Below the pieces are notes generated by a model, which worked only from the letters and a program-made list of their open reading frames with translations, did no database searches and was not told the DNA's origin. 64,000 bases of DNA from assembly GCA_032622095.1 (NCBI GenBank), contig CP136065.1, positions 154,199,577 to 154,263,576 of the forward strand, written 5' to 3'. The first letter of the stretch is position 1. Each line of letters starts with the position of its first letter. The DNA comes from Siphonodentalium dalli (Eukaryota; Mollusca; Scaphopoda; Gadilida; Siphonodentaliidae). The position numbers and the translations under genes are program-made. Shown in pieces: positions 34,115 through 45,144 of the stretch.

Positions 34115-34756
34115 AACATTAGTAGCGGCGATCAGAACTCACTATTACGAAAAATATAATGGAAATGTCGCGAAAACCATACAACTGACATCATGCAAAG
34201 GCTATTATAATACACAATCCTTAAACATCGTACATTGTTAGAAACTTCGAGATACACTTGTCCAGTTGCACTAATTTCTGAGTTCCCAGTGATGAATGAT
34301 GGCCACCTACTGGTGTGTTGAAGAAGGTCCATACCGCTATTCTCAAAGTAATTGACCAGAAAAACGGGGTGATACCCCGGTCATGACCGCGGTGATACCG
34401 GTAATAAACGGTAGCGGTATCGAGACGGTCATGGCGTGGAGTTACGGTATTGGGCGATAATGATACCGTGGTCTTTTAGCGGGCACCGCATTAATTTTGT
34501 TGAATACCGCGGTGATTTTCATGGAACTCTTTTAGGGGAGGTATTTACTCACACATACTTGTTCGCGTTAACAACCGGTATCAGTACCGCGGTATTGGAG
34601 GATACCGCGGTATAGTACCGCCATATTAACGGGGTGACACCACGTTATTGGTGGTCAATTACTTTAAGTATAGCGGTAGGTACTAAGGTCCATAAGACAA
34701 GACGTGCACTTTTACATCCGTAAAAGTTATGGATGTCATAGCAGCGAAGAGGTTAA
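34115..34756. mobile_element. CCTCTTCG-type TTAA MITE interrupted by a TA-flanked MITE
   Basis: The body follows 28216-28539 (AAATATAATGGAAATGTCGC, CTACTGGTGTGTTGAAGAAGG) and ends AGCAGCGAAGAGGTTAA. The left end is diverged. A complete foreign element at 34334-34676 splits it at the conserved GGTCC-TA site. Confidence 0.6.
34334..34676. mobile_element. TA-flanked MITE rich in ACCGCGGT words
   Basis: The inverted ends CCGCTATTCTCAAAGTAATT and the complement of CCGCTATACTTAAAGTAATT are flanked by TA on both sides. The 28216-28539 element supplies the empty site. The interior repeats GATACCGCGGT and GGTAATACCG-type palindromic words. A Tc1/mariner-like origin is inferred from the TA duplication only. 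Confidence 0.65.
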
Positions 34757-35457
34757 CATAATGCAATATGACATAATTTAGTGGAAGCCCACATGCTTCC
34801 AGGAAATGACATTAACGAGACTACGCAGTATGACTCTGAGTCTATGTTTACAGAGACTGTGTAGATGAACAGTGGAGGTACGGTACATGTACTTATCATA
34901 TAGCAATTATTAAACCTGACAAAAAGCTATCAAAATCTGATAAAATTTACCATTAGTTTTTACCTCACAGATCATAATCACCCCAATTTTAAGGTATGGT
35001 AGACCAGAGTGCCCATCCATGCTTCAATAAATGGTGCTATAAAGTGCATGTTTACAAAGCCTCATTCAAACTTGATCCACATATGAGCAAAACCTACTAA
35101 GCAAAACATATCTCCTTGTTTCACAAAACACATGCCCTAGTTATATGTATGAGGTGAGAAAGCTTTAAAATTTTAGTTAGTTTTATCAATGGCGTATACA
35201 TGTAGGTAGAAGATGGTAGGGTTTGATAAAGTGAACAACAAAAGCCTTATTAAGATCCATTTTGTTCTGCTCTGTTTACCTTTATTAATACACTATAAAT
35301 ACTGAATACAAGGACACATACTCAAGAAAAATATGCAGGTTTATGATACACTTACTTCAATTAATCTACAATGTTCATTGCATTGCATTGCATTGCATAC
35401 TTGCATTGGTTTTTCCAATGAACCATGACCTGGCTGACTTAGATTATTTGTATATAC

Positions 35458-35892
35458 AGTGGCCTGCTTCCCCATGAACATTGTGATTACTGCCAGATGA
35501 GTTCAAACGGTGAAATCTCACAAGCTTCGATATTCAGAAAGGGCACAGCTGACAAATATTGAGACTACGATGGAATCTATATCTCTTGCTATTGGTTCCG
35601 GGGTTATAGGCTGTTATTATAATAATGATAAACATTTTAAACGCCCATCGAGTCATGCAGTGTCTTGCTTCACCACAAACATTGGGATTACTATCAGATG
35701 TACGAGATCATAACTTATATGTGTATAGCTATTAAAGTGCACAAACAGACAGTCAACTGAATTCTTCAAAACATCACAGCTTCGATCTTCAGAAGGGACA
35801 CAGCTGACAAATTTTGAGAATACGATGGAATCTACATGTATATCTCTTGCTATTGTTTCCAGGGTCAAATACTGTTATTATAATAATAATGA
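35458..35892 (+). repeat. Imperfect direct duplication of about 175-230 bp
   Basis: CAGTGGCCTGCTTCCCCATG...CACAGCTGACAAATATTGAG...ATCTCTTGCTATTGG is repeated at about 35658-35892 with an extra middle segment. Both units end in TGTTATTATAATAATGATAA-like sequence. Confidence 0.55.
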
Positions 35893-36011
35893 AAATGAAA
35901 GTGTCAATGACACTGTAGCTCAACTTGGAAAGGGAATAATTTCATGTGTTACAGTCAATGGAGCGATTAGTTGAAATGTCTAAGTAATACTAGATTATCA
36001 ACATGAAGAGA

Positions 36012-36330
36012 TATATATAATGTAAAATCCAAGATGGCCGCTGGTGGCTATGTTTTCCAATGATATTCAATAACATTTGATAGCTCCCATCTAGTAGATC
36101 AATATCAAGATCAATATGAAGTTTGGTGATAATCGGATGAGGGAAGTGGACTGTAGTGTGCCAAATGATTTAGTCATGCAAAGAGTAAAATCAAAAATGG
36201 CTGCCACCAGCCATGTTTTGTGGCCAAATGACCCCAAAATGACTCGTTCCAATCTACTGTATACACCTGTCAGTATGCCCATCCTCAAAGATAAGCCCAG
36301 TCTAAATAAAACATGAGGTGGTCGTAGATA
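36012..36330 (+). repeat. Dispersed AAGATGGCCGC/AAGTTTGGTGATAATCGG-type sequence
   Basis: CCAAGATGGCCGCTGGTGGC is mirrored by GGCTGCCACCAGCCATG further on. In between, GATCAATATGAAGTTTGGTG resembles the monomers at 61.5-63.1 kb. I take it as an old interspersed repeat, not coding. Confidence 0.35.
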
Positions 36331-36524
36331 AGCCCATCCCCCATTTTTGAGCATTTGGAAGGTGAATACAATCACGTCTTTCTATCCTGTAAAAAGGAGA
36401 AGATACTCAAGCACATCTGTGCTTTTATTATTTTGTTCAGTTGTTTTTCATAAAAAATAAAGATGTATAATAGTATGCACTTGTGTTATTATTGTTGTGA
36501 ATTATACACATATTATTCTACATA

Positions 36525-36618
36525 GTGAATGGCAACAAGCCATATTTCCGACTAAATCCTGAAAAATTTCCCAATAATTCTGCTGTGGTTAAAGGGCCAT
36601 ATAATTTTGGCATTACTG
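36525..36618. mobile_element. CAGT hairpin MITE, right half
   Basis: GTGAATGGCAACAAGCCATA leads to TTTTGGCATTACTG then TA. The left arm is absent. Confidence 0.65.
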
Positions 36619-37092
36619 TATGTCCTATTTTATTTTCCATCTAAACCGTTCCTGGTGGGATAACTCTGATTGCCTTGATTTGAAGAGGAATGGGAGGAGG
36701 GTCTTTCCTTATCCTGTGTGACAAAGACTATAATCAAACCAGCGGAAATTGTCAAAACTTACATGTAATGTCATATCTCACAATTCAGTAATTTTTACTT
36801 CGAAAATGTTATATAAAACCATATAATCAGGTTTTTCTCATCAACTATGACAGAATTTAATATGCACTTCTGCACTTGTTTTGTCTTTTCAACAAATGAA
36901 TAAACTACTAGTACATGCTCTGTACCAGTGTACAGTATATTATGCATTCAGATTAAGAAAGGAGTGACTGAACAAATGATTGATGGTGCACAGAACATCA
37001 ACATCGAAAACAAAAAGAATGACAACAATTGATGAATCATAAAAGTTTAGATAGAAATATGCAAACCTTGTTATTATATAGATCAATGTTGT

Positions 37093-37355
37093 TTAACCCT
37101 TACTATACTAAATGAATTATACCACTCAGTTATAAAAATATACATTGGAATGGTCTATTATACATTTGGAGGAGTGTTCAGGTAATAAAATCAGACGAAA
37201 AGATAATACAAGTGCTGAATATATTCTTTGGTGGGAAATGTTCAGATAATAAGTCCAACAAATGACCTACATGTATGGTCGCTTGTTGAATTTATTATCT
37301 GAACATTTCCTAAGGGAACTGCTCATCAATGAGTATTCAGTATAGAAAGGGTTAA
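37093..37355. mobile_element. CCCTTTCTATACTAA-type TTAA MITE, complete
   Basis: The 263-base copy has TTAA at both ends. It starts TTAACCCTTACTATACTAAA and ends TTCAGTATAGAAAGGGTTAA. An internal hairpin joins GTTCAGATAATAAGTCCAAC and GTTGAATTTATTATCTGAAC. It is the best copy for defining this family. Confidence 0.75.
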
Positions 37356-37420
37356 TATGGTACAGACCCGTGCAGTTTATTTCGTAACAGAAAAGTACTG
37401 TACAACTTTATGTACATGTA

Positions 37421-37750
37421 GAGTAATGCCCTAAGTAATCGACCCCTTAACCACAGCAGAATTATGGGTAACTTTTCAGGATTTAGTCGGAAATATGGCT
37501 TGTTGCCATTCATCGGAAAGCTCTCGGCGAGTTCAGATAATAAGTTCAACAAACCATCAGATGAACTGTTGAACATATCCCATCAATGATTAGAAATTCT
37601 TCTGCACATGTAGTATACCTGTACATGTACCTGTATATGCCGTCTACTATATTACCTGAAGATCCCTCCAGATGAATAATAGACCACTCTAATGTATACT
37701 TTTATAACTGAGCAGTTACATGTAATCCATTCAGTAACAAAAAGGTTAAT
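37421..37750. mobile_element. CAGT hairpin half-MITE fused to a TTAA MITE fragment
   Basis: 37421-37527 is a left-half CAGT element whose first base has changed to G. It is followed by GTTCAGATAATAAGTTCAAC, AATAATAGACCACTCTAATG and AACAAAAAGGTTAA, the right part of the CCCTTTCTATACTAA family. The arrangement copies that of 4272-4601. Confidence 0.55.
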
Positions 37751-39220
37751 AAGTCTTGCTGTATATATTTAGTGTCCAAGAAATCTACACCAGGAAGTTT
37801 GTATATGGGAGTAATGCTGGTATTGATACTAGTAGGGTATAGATCGTGCCAATATATATGAGTACATGAAGTCACAAAGAAGAATTATATTATATAACAA
37901 ATTAACAATGTCTGCAATATGCTACGTTTATACTCACAGGATTCAAATAAAAGAAGGGTACAGAATAAAAGTAGGGGATGGAAAATATAGATAGGAAAAT
38001 ATCTCAAAATAAAAAAGAGTAGGGGGAGGAATAAAAGTAGGTTTGTGAAAATTTAAGGATATCAAAGATTTTTGGTAAAAGTCACTGATAAACAAATACA
38101 GTGATGTATGACTGCTTGTAACAAAGTTTAGAATATTACCAAAAATTTGAAAGATGTACACTATTGGAAGCGACTCCCTTTCAATTAGATGTACTAGTAC
38201 ATGTAAGTCTAAGACCAAAATAAAACTTTTGTTTATTTGCCGACTCCCTATATCTACCCAAGCAAGAAAAAGCATTTTACTGGTAAAACATTTATCCACC
38301 TGAAAGACATGACATTTTAGTAATTTTATTCAGCCATAGATTACAATGGTAGCCAGCTAACTGGGACCTTGGCTAACTGGGACCTCAGCTAGGTCTGGCT
38401 AACTGGGACCTTGGCTATAACTGGGACCTATATAACTTGGACCGACTTGTATATATTATACTTGGCTGTAAGTAGAACTGGGACCTATATATAATATATG
38501 TTAGTAGAATAGAACATTAAATTAATTTTTATTGTCGGCTTTGTTTATGGTATTGTTTAAAAAGTTTTCGATTTATTTTAAGCTGACTTAATAAAAAAGT
38601 TATTTTGTTGATCTTACCTCTATAAATCTGAAGGTCCCACCTAATTTAATTCTTGTTTTTATCCACTTTTATATTTGTTGGAATATATATTGTTGGATGA
38701 TCTAATCAATAAACTCAATAAAGTGATGGCTAATCATGGCATTCAATATTAAGACTGGTTAAGATATAATAAAGTGATAATTAATTCACTGTGAAGGCAT
38801 GAGTTTGTTTTGAAAGTGATTAGTGCCTGAGTGATAATTAACTCCTGTTTAAGCAGTAGTGGTTGGACAGAAAGTGGAGGTGGTCCACCAAAATAGATGC
38901 TCGGAGAAACAACTGATTTAAAAACAATAATATATTTTTGGTAAAGAACAGTCGTAAATGTCAATGAGGGAGGGGTGGGGTGGGATTGATGGTGTCATCT
39001 TCTGACAACTTTGGTCATAATTTTCAACAGTTGAAAATTTCATGTCTGACACAATATTTGTGGGAAATTTAATTCAGACCAGACCAAATGAGGTTGAAAT
39101 TTCTCTGATAGTTGGATTTTCAAACCAGTAAGTAGTGATCGAGAAAACAACATTTGAATATTTCACTACTTTTGGTCAAATATTTGGAGTGAAATGGCCA
39201 TGCATCAGTTGGACATTTTC
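37751..39220. other. No gene; short GGCTAACTGGGACCTT tandem repeats at 38353-38450
   Basis: Four to five imperfect units of about 16-22 bases (GGCTAACTGGGACCTTGG, GGCTATAACTGGGACCTATA) lie at 38353-38450. Elsewhere the sequence is AT-rich with unassigned ORFs of up to 118 residues. Confidence 0.45.
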
Positions 39221-39739
39221 TAGATCATGACATGAATCCCTACTCTGGCTAACGCCGGTAGAGATCATATTCCACCAGTACAAAACTTTGAAACTTTTTG
39301 AAGTTTTGACAGGGAACGTTATAAAGTCGAAAACATAATGCGGGGAATATATTTCCTAGTTGTTTTCTTTTCCTTAATATGTACTTCACTGTCGGGGAAT
39401 GTCCCAACTCAAAATTGCATGCTTTTCTCTGACTTTTGTGATCCGATATCGCAATAAACATCGCAATAAACATCAAACCCAGGAAAAATTCCATAATTTT
39501 AAGCGACGCAAAGTAAAATTGCTCACAAATTCACTTAAATTGTGAAATTTTGAGTTGGGACCTTCACCTACAGTGAAGTACACTATTAAGGAACAGATAA
39601 TAACTAAGACTATTCCCCGCCTTATTTGTTTGACTTTATAATGTTCCCTGTCAAAACTTCAAAAAGTTCCCAGGTTTTGTATTGATGGAATTTGATCTCT
39701 ACGGGCCTTAGCCAGAGTAGAGCTTCATGGCATGATCTA
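39221..39739. mobile_element. Long-arm foldback element (TAGATCATG ends), complete
   Basis: Arms of over 200 bases pair TAGATCATGACATGAATCCC with its near-complement at 39715-39739. They include GAGATCATATTCCACCAGTA, GTTTTGACAGGGAAC and GTACTTCACTG. The loop holds GCAATAAACATC twice. No protein or clear target duplication is found, so the superfamily is open. Confidence 0.7.
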
Positions 39740-39822
39740 GGGTGTTACATGCAATGTAGGTTGGAAACTTTCGACAGTCAAAAAGCTTGAGACACCAGTT
39801 ATAAGTTACATGGAGACCAGTC

Positions 39823-39842
39823 CACCCCCCCCCCCCCCCCCA
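39823..39842 (+). repeat. Poly-C run
   Basis: An uninterrupted C homopolymer of about 18 bases follows CCA. Its length is likely variable or a sequencing-sensitive site. Confidence 0.8.
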
Positions 39843-40592
39843 AACAGAGACCATCTAATCATGTTCCCGTCGTAAAAATGTTAACATGATTTCAGATAAT
39901 CATAATATATATTGGTTCACAGACTAGAAAGTCTGAAACAAATTTCAGGTGAGTAATATGAAGGTGTGTCCTGGTTCGAAAATAGGCCAGCCGTATAGTA
40001 TGGTGATTGTTGTCATTATAACACGAGATCAATAGGGCTTTTGAGTGTTGAGACAACCTCGTCGATATTTGACATACCGATCGCTAGCTTGGCTGATCAC
40101 CGCGACAATTTACCTGAGAAAATTACCTGTACTCACGTGTATTGCTAACAAGCTGAGTTCAATCACAACAATAATACCAGAAAAATCACTCGTTCTATGG
40201 AGAAGAAAGTTTCTATCCAGATCAATGGAAACTAATCCAGGAAACTTTCCTCTGCAGGACCACGATTCCACTTTCGATATAATTGTCCCACCTGAATGCC
40301 CGTCCAACAAGTTATGATTCGTCTAACGAAGTGGTAAGTGCGCCCAATCCACAATTGAACATGCGGGGAAAACCAGTTCTGCGGAAAGTCGATAAGTAAT
40401 TTTTGGTGCGTTAAATTAACACTTTACTGGTAAGACAGGGATAGCAATAATAATAATTTTTTTATTTTGGTTTATTTCAGGATTTAGTTTGCCATATTGA
40501 TTTATACATACACATAGATAGATACATACATACGTGCCTAATATAACTATTAAACTATTGGTAATTAATATTATGAACATCAATTATATGTC

Positions 40593-41546
40593 AGGCCCAC
40601 TTAATTTTCGAACCCCCAGATCACATATATAAAAAATATATGCCATATTATATACCAAACAGCCCCCAAAACCTGTGAGAGAAAGATTGTGTTCTGCGTG
40701 TAATTCAAAACAAATTGAGTCAGAATATAATTTCATCTTACAATGTCGGTCCTACGAAAGTATTCATGAAACTTATGTAAAGGACATTTAATTGCAACGT
40801 GCCCTCATTTCTTAGAAATGACACATTATGAGTAGTACAGATTTATTATGCAGAATGAACAAATTGCAACCGTTAACGTTAAATGCGACATGATCCGGTC
40901 TTTCTTCACCATTCGAGACAATATACATATATCTACCAAAAGCAAGTATACCTGATATTTTATGACAACAAATTCACGAGAACGTATTTGCACATCGTAT
41001 GTGATTACTCATGTTAAATTATTCCATATGTTGATATGTGTTGTATTTATTATATGTGCAACTGCCCATTGGGTGTATTTTGCATTAAATCTGATCTTAT
41101 CTTATCTTATCTTATCTTACCATTTGAAAGAGAAAGCTCCAAATCATTGTATTATCAACTTATCCGGTGCAATAAACTGTGAACATGTTGTTTTTGTTGA
41201 GTTACCAACGTGTTTTTGTCATCCAGATTAATTGTAGTAAAAAGTTAATTATTTTCAATAGAGGGGGAATAAGTCTATATCTTAAAGATAGAGTTATTCC
41301 CCTTCCATTGGAAATTCATCTTCAGTTTGAAATCTGTTGCATTCTTGGAGCAAACACGGGGGTAATCATTCTATGATTTCAGCTGTTTTCTATTTCTCTA
41401 CGGGAATCTTCTGAGACACAGATGTTTCAAATGGAAATGAATTATATAGTATTTTAATCATTTTTATGGCATATATTGTCATTAAAACTGTATATCAAGT
41501 AACTATAAAAAATAATCGGTGACACGAAAATTAAATGGGCCTTTAA
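40593..41546. mobile_element. TTAAAGG-type element (AGGCCCACTTAATTTTCG ends) with nested LINE piece
   Basis: The ends are AGGCCCACTTAATTTTCG and CGAAAATTAAATGGGCCT followed by TTAA; the left TTAA has decayed. TTAA duplications with AAGG termini resemble Kolobok/T2-type MITEs. The body includes a small palindrome around CTTAAAGATAGAG and matches 44226-45144. A LINE fragment (40658-41118) interrupts it. Confidence 0.65.
40658..41118 (+). pseudogene. 3' end of a non-LTR retrotransposon, decayed
   Basis: Translation from about 40672 gives VRERLCSACNSKQIESEYNF followed by ILQCRSYESIHETYVKDI. This is the R-C-x2-C...E..F-x3-C...Y cysteine motif that follows the reverse transcriptase in many non-LTR elements. 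After a stop, frame-shifted remnants (NVPSFLRNDTL, then MRHDPVFLHH) follow. The copy ends in five TTATC repeats (about 41093-41118). ACCA on both sides may be a short target duplication. It is 5'-truncated and dead. Confidence 0.6.
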
Positions 41547-41604
41547 TCCGTGAACATCGGACGGAACCACATACAGTGGGTTGGGGTGGTAACAAGCCTT
41601 GAAA

Positions 41605-41830
41605 TAGGATGTCTGTCATTTGCAGAATGAGGTCCCAGATGGTGAATTTAGTGATGCTACCCCGCATAGCGGGCTAGCATCACCAAATTCACCCTCTGGG
41701 GGACCTCATTCTGCTTACACCTCAGCAGAATGAGGTTCCCAGAGGTGAATTTTGTGATGCTAGCCCGCTATGCGGGGTAGCATCACTAAATTCACCCTCT
41801 GGGGACCTCATTCTGCAAATGACAGACACC
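41605..41830. mobile_element. TGCAGAATGAGG foldback element, two hairpins back to back
   Basis: Two palindromes lie end to end (about 41620-41718 and 41724-41818). Each is TGCAGAATGAGG...GTGATGCTA-loop-TAGCATCAC...CCTCATTCTGC. The outer bases are GTCTGTCATTTGCAG and CTGCAAATGACAGAC. The long middle region of the 16137-16440 copy is absent. CATANAGTGGGTTGGGGTGG lies on both sides. Confidence 0.65.
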
Positions 41831-42295
41831 CATAAAGTGGGTTGGGGTGGTAATTTTTTGGGTGGAATCTTAATGTAATATTATTCGTCAAGGGCCACCC
41901 TACAATCCCGTTTATTCTGTGAAAATCGAAACAGAAAGGCGATTTTGGTAATTTTGCAATTTTTGGGTCGTATGGTATGGAAACCTAGTGTGTTGGGTGC
42001 TACATTTTGTGGATAGAATCTTAATTATTCCTCAACGGCCATCTGCCATGGCTGTGGCCTCTAAGAGATAAATACAACGATCTACGTTTCTGTAAATTCC
42101 CGCTATTTTATGGGCAAGTATATATAATAAAAATTGTTATTCATACACATATCAACTGCTGATTGTCTGATACGGATTAAGGGTTTCATGGAGATCTCAT
42201 GATAATCTGAGTGGCGATTGTTGAATATATAGCCTTGAAACTTTTTGGCCAAATTAAATTTTCTTTGGCCATTTTCAAAATATCACCGCTGAGAT

Positions 42296-42415
42296 TTTTG
42301 GTCGGGATTTTGTGGAATCCCGACGCGATTTAGGTCGGATTCCCGACGGGGATTCCTAAAAAATCCCGACCGAAAATCCCGTCGAAATTTCCGCTAAAAT
42401 CCGGTTCATTTGCCG
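42296..42415. repeat. Cluster of TCGGGATT palindromic words
   Basis: GGTCGGGATTTTGTGGAATCCCGAC, GTCGGATTCCCGAC and AAATCCCGACCGAAAATCCCG can pair in several ways as one long hairpin. It lies just left of the L-type repeat at 42440. Confidence 0.55.
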
Positions 42416-42439
42416 GCCAATGGTCGGGGGTGGGGGGGT

Positions 42440-42665
42440 GGTTAATTAATAAATGCCGAATTACAGCCAATAAGTCAATTCCAACATAATCAATGGGGAA
42501 TAACTCTATCATATCGTGAAATTATTTGTGAATGAAGAAATATATTTTCAGTTGGAATTGACTTATTAACGGTTGGTTAATTATTCGACATCTTTTAATT
42601 CTCTCATTTGACTTATATATATATCAATTAAGTTGGAATTGACTGATTGATTATTAATTAACACC
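42440..42665. repeat. TTAATTAATAAATGCCG repeat, first copy
   Basis: TTAATAAATGCCGAATTACA, GGGGAATAACTCTATCATAT and AATTCTCTCATTTGACTTA match the copies starting at 43725 and 44192. It ends in TTATTAATTAACAC. Confidence 0.55.
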
Positions 42666-43080
42666 TATTGATTTTTATTTGACGTATTTTTTTTTTTACT
42701 GAATGGCCGCCCATGGTCCTGAGCAGTAAAACAACCCCTTCTATATTATTAGGACAAATGACCGTCTAACAAATGTGATTAAAGACATATCATGGACTTG
42801 TTCAAGTGCGTGTAACTGATAAGTTATGTTACACAGGCGCAATGTGGTAATGTAGCATTCTACTAACGTGGCCGAAAATCTCAAAGGAATCAACCGTACC
42901 ACGCCATGGAAAACATTGTCTGAACTACGCTCCATTGTAAATATTTACATCTCGATTCTGGACGCAACTACCAGCGATAAACTATATAACACAAATGATT
43001 TCGCAATCGAGACTCATTGCATTTAATTAATATATAAAAATGACCGTGTGTGTTGTAAATTTTGATTAATATTCGCAAAA

Positions 43081-43557
43081 TTAAAGGTACTCAACCCGAT
43101 AAAACTCCTCTCAATTACTATTTCAATGGCTTCGGAGGTCAAAAATATTTGATTCGAGTCGAGGAAGTCACCCATCAAAGCTCAGATTTGTTAGATATCG
43201 ATTTTAGAAATCTATTATTTTTCATTATCGGGAATACTATCTGGCCCAGAACTCAGTCAAAATTGCGTTAAAATTACCACTTGATTTTAGAGTTATTCAT
43301 CCTTGTCTGTTTGAATAGATTTGGAGTACACATCCAGAGCAGATTACGGCAGTTATTAGTACTCATCTCGAGAACATAACAAATTTGAAAAATCAATATC
43401 TAATAACTCTGAGCTTTGTTTGATGGGTTCCTCGACTCGAATCAAATATTTTTTACCCCCAAAGCCAAAGAAATAGTAATATAGGACCATCTGATCGGAT
43501 TGTTGTTGTTGGAATCTGTTGAGATGGGGACACTCTTTACGGGTTGAGTACCTTTAA
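43081..43557. mobile_element. TTAAAGG-type MITE (AGGTACTCAAYCC ends), complete
   Basis: TTAA flanks AGGTACTCAACCCG and its complement CGGGTTGAGTACCT. Long imperfect arms carry TACTATTTC, GATTCGAGTCGAGG and CAAAGCTCAGA on the left and their complements on the right. TTAAAGG termini resemble Kolobok/T2-type MITEs. The superfamily is inferred from the ends alone. Confidence 0.7.
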
Positions 43558-43724
43558 CTACTTCGAGCAAGACTATTCTCCATTTCTATTTGATAACACT
43601 ACCGGAGTGTTTCACACCATTTTAATATAGAAGTCAAATGAGAATTAAAGATGTCGAATAACCGTAAACAGGTCAATTCCAACTGAACAGAACTCATTTT
43701 AAAATTAATTAGACCTCAAATGTT

Positions 43725-44095
43725 AATTAATAAATGCCGAATTACAGCCAATAAATCAATTCCAACTTAATCAATGGGGAATAACTCTATCATATCGTGA
43801 AATTATTTGTGAATGAAGAAAATATATTTTCAGTTGGAGATGACTTATTGACGGTTGGTTATTCGACATCTTTTAATTCTCTCATTTGACTTACATTAAT
43901 TAAGTTGGAAATGACTTATTGATTTCTAACTGAAACAGGCTCCATTCGGGAGCCTTTATTCAGTGTCGGAAGTCCCTTTCTGCGTAAGGAGCCTGCGGCC
44001 AATGTGTGCGCTTAACGCACATTTGGATCTAAATATTCACATAGGTTCATATTCGACTTATTTGATTCTGAAATAAGCCAAGCCCACAGTGTTGG
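43725..44095 (+). repeat. TTAATAAATGCCG repeat unit, second copy
   Basis: This unit runs from TTAATTAATAAATGCCG through CTGAAACAGGCTCC to AATAAGCCAAGCCCACAGTG. The same order occurs again at 44192-45415 apart from the insertions there, so this is a segmental duplicate. Confidence 0.6.
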
Positions 44096-44225
44096 CTGTT
44101 GGATGGCGCGGGCCACAAAGAAAACACATATATAAATAGCGTACATCTGGTCTGCAAATAGGTTCATATTCAACCAAAATATTCACATTTTTATGCCGAA
44201 TTGCAGCCAATAAATCAATTACAAC

Positions 44226-45144
44226 TTAAAGGCCCACTTAATTTTCGAACCCCCAGATTATATTATATAAAATATATGCCATATTATATACCATTTGAAA
44301 GAGGAAGCTCCAAAACATTGTATTATCAACTTAAAGGTACTCAAACCGATTAGACGCTCCTAAATTACTATTTCTTTTGCTTTGGGGGTAAAAAATATTT
44401 TTTGATTCGAGTCGAGGAACCCACCCTTCAAAGCTCAGAGTGATCAGATATCGATTTTTGAAATGTGATAATTTTTGGAGATGTGGGCCACTTCCACGTC
44501 TCAAACGGACAAATTACGGGTGTAAGATGGATAACTCTCAAATCAAGTGATTATTATAAACAATAATAATCACTTGGTTTTTGAGTTATCCATCTTACAC
44601 CCGCAATTTGTCCGTAATTTGTCGTTTGAGACGTGGAAGTGGCCCTCATCTCCAAAAGATAACACATTTCAAAAATCGTTATCTGATCACTCTGAGCTTT
44701 GAAGGGTGGGTTCCTCGACTCGAAGCAAATATGTTTTACCTCCGAAGCCAAAGAAATAGTAATTTAAGGGTGCTTAATCGGATTGAGTACCTTTAATATC
44801 CGGTGTAATAAAATGTGGACATGTTGTTTTTGTTGAGTTTTGTCATCAAGATTGAAGTAAAAATCAGTACTATTTTCAATGCAGGGGAACTCTATATATT
44901 AAAGATAGAGTTCTTCCCCTTTCATTGAAAAAGTTTGAATTATGTTGCATTCAGGGTGTCAGAGGGGGGAAGTCTTCAGCAGTTTTCTATTTCTCTGTGG
45001 GCATCTTCTGAGACACAGATGTTTCAAATAGTGATGAATTATAGTATTTTAATCATATGTTATGTCATATATTGTTATTAAAACCGTATATCAAGTCACT
45101 ATACAAACAATAATAGGCGACTCGAAAATTAAGTGGGCCTTTAA
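44226..45144. mobile_element. TTAAAGG-type element (AGGCCCACTTAATTTTCG ends), nested
   Basis: TTAA lies on both sides. AGGCCCACTTAATTTTCG and CGAAAATTAAGTGGGCCT are perfect inverted ends. The body matches 40593-41546. It is inserted in the repeat unit starting at 44192 and is itself interrupted at 44331-44796. Confidence 0.75.
44331..44796. mobile_element. TTAAAGG-type MITE (AGGTACTCAA ends), innermost of three
   Basis: TTAA-AGGTACTCAAACCG and CGGATTGAGTACCT-TTAA bound two arms of about 230 bases. They meet at AATCAAGTGATTATTATAA and the following ACAATAATAATCACTTG. The uninterrupted host sequence at 41150-41165 (CAACTTATCCGG) shows the approximate empty site. Confidence 0.75.

Noticed and set aside
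2459-37527. Repeated peptides such as GNFSGFSRKYGLLPFIGKL in many ORFs
   Set aside because: They are translations of the CAGT hairpin MITE in different contexts, not a protein family.
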